IMG/VR virus record: IMGVR_UViG_3300029266_000554
Location: 1-27,516 of that record
Reading direction: 5' to 3' (one strand)
Length of the DNA stretch: 27,516 bases
Origin: a virus
Numbering within the stretch: position 1 is the first letter of the stretch; each line of letters opens with the position of its first letter. Below are positions 14,232 through 19,358 of this stretch, piece after piece. The notes beneath the pieces were generated by a model, which saw nothing but the letters and a program-made list of their open reading frames with translations, searched no databases and was not told the DNA's origin. A program made the translations under genes and the position numbers.

Positions 14232-14270
14232 ATAATAGGTTAGATCAAAAGTAAAGTAAACCATAGTCAA
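14232..14270 (-). promoter_or_regulatory. Accessory-type promoter 4 (hybrid)
   Basis: TTGACT (14265-14270), ATGG, TTTACT (14255-14260), 17 bases, TATTAT (14232-14237). The TTTACTTTACTT string links it to the plus-strand promoters of genes A and B, the TTGACT box to the other accessory promoters. Confidence 0.75.
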
Positions 14271-14280
14271 AAGGTTTTAA

Positions 14281-14640
14281 ATGAGGTGTTTGGTGTGTTA
14301 TTAAAGTCAATTTTGGAGCCCCTCACGAGGAACTTCAACAACTCAATCCGCCACCAAACGAGCGGATAAAATATTAACCCTCGTGAAGAGAAATAGGGTG
14401 GCATTGGCTCAGTAAAAACACCAAGCACTAGCCACTTGGAAGTCTAGTAGTTTAGAGTCACTTCTCGGGATAACTTCCTCGCACCCGATGGCTGACTTTG
14501 CAAGTTTTCTAAGATTAACCAGTTTTATTATGAAGTTTAAAAAGCTGTCTAAAACTTTTTAAACAAGCTCTACTCTCTGGTGTCGCACACATCCTAGAAT
14601 GATTTCGCTGTGTACTTACGGAACAGCTGTTGTTTGGCGA
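14281..14640. other. Noncoding region with many stems; candidate structured RNA
   Basis: No open frame is convincing in either direction. Perfect stems: TCACGAGG 14323-14330 with CCTCGTGA 14379-14386, enclosing ATCCGC/GCGGAT (14346-14351, 14362-14367); CCAAG/CTTGG (14421-14439); TCGGG/CCCGA (14465-14488); GTTTAAAAAG/CTTTTTAAAC (14535-14564); GTGT/ACAC (14580-14590); the palindrome AACAGCTGTT (14622-14631). Nested and serial stems suggest a structured RNA or a cis-acting DNA site. Not recognised as tRNA, tmRNA or RNase P RNA. Confidence 0.5.
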
Positions 14641-14653
14641 GTAAAGCCGAACA

Positions 14654-14839
14654 TCATGAAAATAATTTTACTAAACTTTCGTATCTTTCTGTGGGAACAT
14701 GTTGTAAGTGCGTAGGTCTAGGACGACTATCTAAGTAGTGTCTCACACCACAGTCCTCGCACTCCATAACACTATCTAAAGTTCCTTTTGAATTGATATT
14801 TATACTATTACGCCAGTCATGTTTACAAGCATCATCCAT
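14654..14839 (-). CDS. Zinc-ribbon mini-protein
   Basis: 61 residues from ATG 14839 (MDDACKHDWRNSININSKG...). Possible metal ligands are C5 and H7 in CKH, and C27-ED-C30 (ECEDCG). The frame is open upstream to 14881, but ATG 14839 has GGGGA six bases before it and gives the recurrent 8-base overlap (ATGGATGA) with the previous stop. It resembles the short zinc-ribbon proteins common in phage accessory regions. Confidence 0.65.
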   Translation of the reverse strand: MDDACKHDWRNSININSKGTLDSVMECEDCGVRHYLDSRPRPTHLQHVPTERYESLVKLFS

Positions 14840-15038
14840 TATAATCCCCATTAACAACCCTATTATTAATAGCTTCAGCAAGCTCTATATGTGATTCTAC
14901 ACATAATTTAATTTGTATAAAAGCACCATAGTTAGCTAAACTGCCTTCTATGTCATTAGAGTCATTCATACTCGCGTCCATTACTTTATTTATAAGGGCT
15001 AAAGATTTTCCTAGCTCCTTTTTAGTTTCTTCATCCAT
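14832..15038 (-). CDS. Unknown small helical protein
   Basis: 68 residues, mostly helix: MDEETKKELGKSLALINKVM, then SNDIEGSLANYGAFIQIKLC and HIELAEAINNRVV. The ribosome site is AGGAG before ATG. It is first in the operon driven by the promoter at 15073-15111. No known family. Confidence 0.65.
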   Translation of the reverse strand: MDEETKKELGKSLALINKVMDASMNDSNDIEGSLANYGAFIQIKLCVESHIELAEAINNRVVNGDYNG

Positions 15039-15072
15039 ATATATCTCCTATATATTATTAATTACTAAGTAA

Positions 15073-15111
15073 ACTATAACTAAGATCTTTTACTCGGTAT
15101 AGGATAGTCAA
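15073..15111 (-). promoter_or_regulatory. Accessory-type promoter 5
   Basis: TTGACT (15106-15111), ATCC, TATACC (15096-15101), 17 bases, TATAGT (15073-15078). It lies over the 3' end of the upstream gene (stop at 15080), so the promoter is embedded in coding sequence. Confidence 0.72.
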
Positions 15112-15388
15112 AATCTTTTATATCTAGATCAAAATGGTCAATCTGCCTAGCGAATAAAGTAGGTGTTGGTACTTCTGGAGTTGTATAGGCTTCGTTGGTA
15201 AAACTTTCTTCTAACGTTACCTTTCTTACTATGCCGTCGGTAAAACCTTTATTAGCTCGGTCAACTGCGTCGTCTAGTGAGTTGGCTTTAACAGGGTACA
15301 TCTCTACGTGTATAGTGGTAAGGGGAATATAATATGTCTTCAAGTTAGGGTTATTACTAACTAATTTTAGTTTTGTTTTGTCTTTCAT
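15080..15388 (-). CDS. Unknown small protein
   Basis: 102 residues: MKDKTKLKLVSNNPNLKTYY, a segment HVEMYPVKANSLDDAVDRAN of a kind often seen in small phage proteins ('a-x-s-x-d-e-A'), then an acidic end. GGAGC precedes ATG. It is a single-gene unit between promoters 6 and 5; its last codons carry promoter 5. Confidence 0.6.
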   Translation of the reverse strand: MKDKTKLKLVSNNPNLKTYYIPLTTIHVEMYPVKANSLDDAVDRANKGFTDGIVRKVTLEESFTNEAYTTPEVPTPTLFARQIDHFDLDIKDFDYPIPSKRS

Positions 15389-15488
15389 ATACGCTCCTAA
15401 TTAAGTGGGTAGTTATAGTGATACCCACACTCGAACATTACCTTTTATAGTCACCGAACGCCTGACTAGTTACTAACTAACTAAATAT

Positions 15489-15517
15489 ATTAAAACTTAC
15501 ATCCCTAACATAGTAAA
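15489..15517 (-). promoter_or_regulatory. Accessory-type promoter 6 (weaker upstream box)
   Basis: TTTACT (15512-15517), 17 bases, TTTAAT (15489-15494). At the place of TTGACT is ACGATT (15522-15527), which keeps only part of the box. It drives 15388; the gap 15389-15519 holds nothing else. Confidence 0.5.
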
Positions 15518-15519
15518 GC

Positions 15520-16218
15520 TTAATCGTATGCACCTAGTAACCAAAAAACCAGTAGATACCTATCACCTTTGTCTACTTTAAGACCACGGTGCATGTGTGT
15601 AAAACTAGGGAAAAATAACGCATGTCCTCGTGGTAAAGGGGGTACAACTCCTCGACCATGAAACTCAGTACCTCCGCCTTGATACTTACCTGTGTTTAAA
15701 GGTACAACTACGCTTATATCAGCACTAGCGTCGTGATGCCACTCTCCCTGCTCTCTTTTAGCTAAATTATAGTTGGCTAACTGTATTGAATTAATTTTTA
15801 AACTGTAGCGTTGCCATACTGCGGTGAATAAAGGGTTCATGTGATTTAATACCACGCTGTGTAGATTTTCAGATAACTGTGGGATGTTATCTTGTAGAGT
15901 AACTTCAGGGATCTGTCGTAACTCATCCTCGTCATCATTTTCGGTAAAACCTAAATAATGTTCGATGTTTTTTATTTCGTCTAACATCATATCGCAGAAA
16001 TCTTCCGTAAACAGAGGCACTGAGTAAACGTCAGGTAGTTCTTCTTTTATATATTCTTGTAAAGGTATATTTAATTCTTGAGTACCATCTCCCGCATGGA
16101 ATTTTATAATTTCAAGCTCAGAGTCTTGTATTAATGCTAATGTGGTTTTATCTATCATCCAATCTGACTGTATAGCTAACATAGTGTTTTTAATTCTATA
16201 GGGTTTTGATCTATCCAT
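15520..16218 (-). CDS. 2OG-Fe(II) oxygenase (prolyl-hydroxylase-like)
   Basis: 232 residues. The C-terminal half is a double-stranded beta-helix dioxygenase: iron ligands H161 and D163 in EWHHDASADISVVVPLN, GGGTEF (about 181-186), the distal His in FTHMHRGL (H210 most likely, H208 possible) and R220 in VDKGDRYLLVFW for 2-oxoglutarate. The N-terminal about 110 residues are unlike known parts. Similar genes are common in marine phages and are thought to hydroxylate proteins; modification of nucleic acid is possible given the DNA-modification genes upstream but is not shown. The ribosome site is AAGGATAAATA. Confidence 0.85.
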   Translation of the reverse strand: MDRSKPYRIKNTMLAIQSDWMIDKTTLALIQDSELEIIKFHAGDGTQELNIPLQEYIKEELPDVYSVPLFTEDFCDMMLDEIKNIEHYLGFTENDDEDELRQIPEVTLQDNIPQLSENLHSVVLNHMNPLFTAVWQRYSLKINSIQLANYNLAKREQGEWHHDASADISVVVPLNTGKYQGGGTEFHGRGVVPPLPRGHALFFPSFTHMHRGLKVDKGDRYLLVFWLLGAYD

Positions 16219-16379
16219 TATTTATCCTTTTTAAATAATTTGTCCGCACTTTTTTGTAACGAACGCTCTAATAATTTATCTGCTAACTTACTGATCTTCG
16301 GTGTCTTTTTGAATATTCTATCCCAGCTTTTGAGTATCTTGTTAGTATTTTCAGGACGTCGCTTACTACCTTTACTCAT
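16218..16379 (-). CDS. Small basic protein, MSKGSKRRP...WDRIF type
   Basis: 53 residues: MSKGSKRRPENTNKILKSWD, then RIFKKTPKISKLADKLLE and a Lys-rich end. The GSKRRP...WDRIF pattern is one I recall from very small proteins in marine phages, function unknown. It is supported by an 8-base overlap (ATGAGTAA) with the small terminase and a one-base overlap (TAATG) with the oxygenase gene downstream. Confidence 0.7.
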   Translation of the reverse strand: MSKGSKRRPENTNKILKSWDRIFKKTPKISKLADKLLERSLQKSADKLFKKDK

Positions 16380-16848
16380 CTTCTATTTCTCCTTCTATGA
16401 TTTTACCTGCTGGTAGTATTCCGCCAGTATCATAATACATTTGTTTCATTCTATCTAACACTTCTTCTTTTGACATAGTGTCAACTCTATTAACTGTTAA
16501 CTCACTACGATTAACATAAAGTCCTGCTGCTTTACCCCTAGCAACTTCAGCAGTTACCGCAGCAGACCATGCACCATTACGTACAGCACCTTCTCTTATA
16601 TCTCGCAGATCAGTAAGATGGGTAGCTAAGTTGAGCTCAACTTTATTTGCAGCTTTTTCTTGTAATGCTCCTATTCTTTGTTTAACAAGTGGGTTAGCCT
16701 CTGAGTCTAATAAATACCCAGCACGTGTAGCGTTTTTCTCACTGTACCCTGCATCAACTGCAGCATCTTTCTTTTTCATGCCTTTGGCTACGTTTTGCGC
16801 ATATTTTTCTTGTTTAGGAGTTAGTTTTTTTGCTTTTTCTTTTGTCAT
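16372..16848 (-). CDS. terS: Terminase small subunit (TerS)
   Basis: 158 residues. The N-terminal HTH region (about 9-60) has the typical signature LTPKQEKYAQNVAKGMKKKD, then AAVDAGYSEKNATRAGYLL and NPLVKQRI; a helical oligomerisation region follows (LATHLTDLRDIREGAVRNGA). This matches the terminase_2 type of DNA-recognition subunit. It would recognise the packaging site and recruit TerL, yet it lies 8 kb away in the accessory block instead of before TerL. It overlaps the zinc-finger gene upstream by 35 bases. Confidence 0.85.
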   Translation of the reverse strand: MTKEKAKKLTPKQEKYAQNVAKGMKKKDAAVDAGYSEKNATRAGYLLDSEANPLVKQRIGALQEKAANKVELNLATHLTDLRDIREGAVRNGAWSAAVTAEVARGKAAGLYVNRSELTVNRVDTMSKEEVLDRMKQMYYDTGGILPAGKIIEGEIEDE

Positions 16849-17305
16849 TTTGTTTCCGTTGTGCGCATCTGTGGTATTCTAAACGCTCTTTATATTTTTT
16901 ATCATTCTTTTCTTTTAGCCTACGATAACTTGCCGTAGCTAATCCAACACCACAATGTTCTTTATGGGAAAGTTGTAGTTGTTCAAAACCGTCATATATT
17001 ACTAAAAGTTCATGTTCTATTTTAGCTTCTTGCTGAAGGTCGTGATTATGAATAGCCACATTTAGTATATCTTGGTCTATAGGGTAGTCATCAAGAGTGC
17101 CAAAAATCATATTAACACCACCAAAAATCTCGTCGTGCTTAATAGAACTAGATCCACTCATTGCTTTTATTCCACCTGTGTTGTTAAAAACATTTTTGTA
17201 CATTTTTTGATTGCTTTTATTCTGCATCTTATATGTACAACGGTCGCTACAGTAAATACTTTTTTCTCGACGTTGTTTTACACATTTAACATAGGCACAA
17301 AGCAT
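16814..17305 (-). CDS. Protein with N-terminal zinc finger
   Basis: 163 residues. The N-terminus has C3-x4-C8-x10-C19-SDR-C23 (YCSDRCTYK), a treble-clef-like zinc site; the middle is acidic and helical; the C-terminus is very basic (RRLKEKNDKKYKERLEYHRC, KRKSKKTNS). A basic tail plus zinc finger suggests DNA or RNA binding. It is placed immediately upstream of, and overlaps, the small terminase gene, so a role in packaging-site recognition or nicking is possible, but no HNH catalytic His-Asn-His set is visible. Confidence 0.65.
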   Translation of the reverse strand: MLCAYVKCVKQRREKSIYCSDRCTYKMQNKSNQKMYKNVFNNTGGIKAMSGSSSIKHDEIFGGVNMIFGTLDDYPIDQDILNVAIHNHDLQQEAKIEHELLVIYDGFEQLQLSHKEHCGVGLATASYRRLKEKNDKKYKERLEYHRCAQRKQNDKRKSKKTNS

Positions 17306-17309
17306 TAGA

Positions 17310-17546
17310 TCAAGACTGTCTCCATATTCTAAGTATGAAAGGTACTTCTTCTTTATACGTTCTAGTGACCATAGTTTTATTATTTCTTATGCCATAATTG
17401 CTGGCTGCTACGCGTATCTTCGCTGCTTCTTTAGGCTCATTGTATTCAATGTCCATGTGATCACCTATATTTAATTTATAGAAATGGTATTTCTGATGAG
17501 CAGTTTCTGATCTGTCTGGGATAGGTATTTGAGCACTATTTTCCAT
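17310..17546 (-). CDS. Small phage protein, GDHM...AASNYG...RIWR type
   Basis: 78 residues: PIPDRSETAHQKYHFYKLNI, GDHMDIEYNEPKEAAKIRVA, ASNYGIRNNKTMVTRTYKEE and a final RIWRQS. I recall this pattern (F-x-x-L-x-x-GD, then AAxxYGxRNxxxFxTR, then R-x-WR) as a frequent small protein of marine phages; its function is unknown to me. It overlaps the upstream gene by 11 bases and is followed four bases later by the zinc-finger gene. Confidence 0.65.
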   Translation of the reverse strand: MENSAQIPIPDRSETAHQKYHFYKLNIGDHMDIEYNEPKEAAKIRVAASNYGIRNNKTMVTRTYKEEVPFILRIWRQS

Positions 17547-17751
17547 TTACAAGTACCTCTCCACCTTTCCAGAAATATGCATCTTGGGTTTTATCATCTG
17601 GTCTTGTGAACACATAAATAGTTTCTGGGTTAAACCTTTTATCTAAAACGTTACACCATACTTCTGATTCACTCTCGTCGCAACAGAGTACTTCTGACCT
17701 ATTGTCAAGTGATTTAGTGCCGTAACTTACTACCCAAGTCTTTTTTGTCAT
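17536..17751 (-). CDS. Unknown small protein
   Basis: 71 residues: MTKKTWVVSYGTKSLDNRSE, then two cysteines (VLCCDESESEVWC) and IYVFTRPDDKTQDAYFW. The ribosome site AGGAG is before ATG, and the promoter at 17780-17818 makes it the first gene of the operon that includes TerS and the oxygenase. No family recognised. Confidence 0.65.
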   Translation of the reverse strand: MTKKTWVVSYGTKSLDNRSEVLCCDESESEVWCNVLDKRFNPETIYVFTRPDDKTQDAYFWKGGEVLVNGK

Positions 17752-17779
17752 AATTAACTCCTATTAATATATACCTTAT

Positions 17780-17818
17780 ATAATATAAATGTTCGGTATA
17801 TAAGTAAAGGATATTCAA
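17780..17818 (-). promoter_or_regulatory. Accessory-type promoter 7
   Basis: TTGAAT (17813-17818), ATCC, TTTACT (17803-17808), 17 bases, TATTAT (17780-17785). It precedes the TerS-containing operon. In the gap to 17912, a weak GGCT/AGCC stem (17898-17912) may end the previous transcript. Confidence 0.7.
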
Positions 17819-17911
17819 AAAGTAATATATAAGTCGAGACCGTTTGATTTACTAGGTAAGGCGTTAGTATTTAACTAAGTAATCAAAGGCTTAAAACGGC
17901 TCACAGTAAGC

Positions 17912-18184
17912 CTAAATAACCTTAGAATAAAAAGGTATTTTTTTAACCCTAACAAATCGAAACTTACTTTCTCCAGTAGAGTTTTTCGATGCTTTAAATA
18001 TTGATTTACTTATCTGATCTCTATAGACTTCCAACCAGTTAGGCAAATCAAATTTGTGCATACTTGAAGTCTCAGACAGATCTACTTGTATATCTAATCT
18101 TATTGGTCCGTGTATGTTTGCGTCAGGGTTGTAGTAAACTACTTCAGCTATAGAGACAAAATTATTTGTATTTTTTCTTATCAT
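17912..18184 (-). CDS. Unknown small protein
   Basis: 90 residues with a beta-rich N-terminus (SIAEVVYYNPDANIHGPIRL, DIQVDLSETSS) and a basic C-terminus (SKSIFKASKN, KFRFVRVKKIPF). It overlaps the upstream LNYD-fusion gene by 23 bases. No recognised family. Confidence 0.55.
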   Translation of the reverse strand: MIRKNTNNFVSIAEVVYYNPDANIHGPIRLDIQVDLSETSSMHKFDLPNWLEVYRDQISKSIFKASKNSTGESKFRFVRVKKIPFYSKVI

Positions 18185-18737
18185 TTACTATTCGGTAAGC
18201 TTTGATGTAACCTAATTTAATATCATACTTAATATCGTTAATGTTTAGTTCGGTAAATTTTAATATTGCTTCTATAGTGGGTTTACCTTTATTAACGTCT
18301 ATGTAATTAGATAACCTATTTTTTATTTTTTGACTTAAAGGGTTTTTATCAGTACGTTCTATTAACCAGTCTATATCCCAAGGGTCACGACCACGTACAG
18401 TTTTACAATGGTTATCTGGTTTAGGTATATCTACTTTTTGTTGTTTATATAAATTTTTCATATCATCCTCGGTTATAGGTTTAGCTTTCTTCATTAATAC
18501 TTTGTATAAGGCAAACTGTCCACACTTAGCCGTATCAAATTTCTTAGCTTTACCTGTGTATTCTTTATACCAACGTTCAGCTTGTACTATGCCTAAAGAC
18601 GGTGACATCATCATAGGATCTCCTATATGAACACCACCACCTTTGACTTTATGCATCTCAGTCATATTGAACTTCACTACCCGACTAGGAGAGTCAGGTA
18701 AGAAGTAAACAAAGTTTATATTATACGCTGGGTGCAT
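18162..18737 (-). CDS. LNYD-module fusion protein D
   Basis: 191 residues. The N-terminal about 140 residues are unlike anything I know (MHPAYNINFVYFLPDSPSRV; GGGVHIGDPMMMSPSLGIVQ; RGRDPWDIDWLIERTDKN). Residues about 148-182 carry a version of the small-protein family module: VNKGKPTIEAILKFTELN, then INDIKYDIKLGYIKAYR. This matches the spacing of VNG-x-t-x-x-(n/e)AL...DLNYD in the three stand-alone proteins. The conserved GDPMMMSP region could be catalytic or binding, but nothing proves it. It overlaps the upstream gene by 17 bases. Confidence 0.6.
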   Translation of the reverse strand: MHPAYNINFVYFLPDSPSRVVKFNMTEMHKVKGGGVHIGDPMMMSPSLGIVQAERWYKEYTGKAKKFDTAKCGQFALYKVLMKKAKPITEDDMKNLYKQQKVDIPKPDNHCKTVRGRDPWDIDWLIERTDKNPLSQKIKNRLSNYIDVNKGKPTIEAILKFTELNINDIKYDIKLGYIKAYRIVNDKKKYK

Positions 18738-18987
18738 TATTAGTGTAGTGATCGTAGATACCTGCTTCTACTAACTGGTCGTATGCTGCTTTTTTACTTT
18801 TCTTAAGACCATGAAAGTATTCTTTTAAAACCTTAAAGCTAGATATTCTAGTAAACTTAAGACCTTTAGAATTAGCCTCTAGCCTTAACCCTATTAAAGC
18901 TGTGACCATACGCATAGTATGCATCTTCTCTAAGTAGTGCCCTCCGTCCTCTGCAGCTTTCCATATATCACCGTTTAATTCTAACAT
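18721..18987 (-). CDS. Unknown small helical protein
   Basis: 88 residues: helical with GDIWKAAEDGGHYLEKMHTM, RMVTALIGLRLEANSKGLKF and TRISSFKVLKEYFHGLKKSK. I recall a frequent marine phage family with 'LR.E...GLK.T...S....K..fG.k..K...y.q', to which it may belong, function unknown. The ribosome site is AAAGGAGAAAAAT, and a promoter lies at 19016-19054. Confidence 0.65.
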   Translation of the reverse strand: MLELNGDIWKAAEDGGHYLEKMHTMRMVTALIGLRLEANSKGLKFTRISSFKVLKEYFHGLKKSKKAAYDQLVEAGIYDHYTNNAPSV

Positions 18988-19015
18988 ATTTTTCTCCTTT
19001 AAATTAACTATATTA

Positions 19016-19054
19016 ATTAAACTATAGGTCGTTAATCTTTACTAGCATAGTCAA
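19016..19054 (-). promoter_or_regulatory. Accessory-type promoter 8 (divergent -35)
   Basis: TTGACT (19049-19054), ATGC, TAGTAA (19039-19044), 17 bases, TTTAAT (19016-19021). The TTGACTATGC box is perfect but the second hexamer is poor; an alternative -10 is TATAGT (19021-19026), 22 bases after TTGACT. Confidence 0.55.
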
Positions 19055-19061
19055 AATAAAC

Positions 19062-19358
19062 TTAATATTTACCTTTAATAAGCCGTATATCCTGAAGGTT
19101 TAACCACTCTCTTAATTTAGCAGTTCTTTCTGCTGAGTCTATTTTAGGTGTGTTGTCTATTTCAGACTTTTTATCCATGTACATCTTATAACCTTTGTAA
19201 TAATCTCCTTTGCCTAGATGGTTAAACCTAACAATCTGCCAAGCACGTTGTTTACTGATCCCATACTTGATACCCATCTCTTCTAGTGTCATTCCGCTGT
19301 TCATGGTGTGCATGAATATTTTAAAATACATCTCATCTTTTTCTGTACGTCTACTCAT
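19062..19358 (-). CDS. HTH protein resembling sigma70 region 4
   Basis: 98 residues. The segment MTLEEMGIKYGISKQRAWQIVR (about 23-44) matches the sigma region 4 helix-turn-helix ('LTLEEIGxxxGVSRxRVRQI'), the part that reads the -35 element. The rest is a basic linker (HLGKGDYYKGYKMYMDKKSE) and a C-terminal helix. It is the last gene of the replication operon, overlapping the polymerase stop by eight bases (ATGAGTAG), just before the accessory block whose promoters share an unusual -35 region. It may regulate phage transcription; not proven. Confidence 0.65.
   Translation of the reverse strand: MSRRTEKDEMYFKIFMHTMNSGMTLEEMGIKYGISKQRAWQIVRFNHLGKGDYYKGYKMYMDKKSEIDNTPKIDSAERTAKLREWLNLQDIRLIKGKY

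Noticed and set aside
14281-14640. tRNA, tmRNA, RNase P RNA or group I intron
   Set aside because: No cloverleaf with GTTCRA loop and CCA end, no tag reading frame, no conserved P-Q-R-S elements, and the region does not interrupt a gene.
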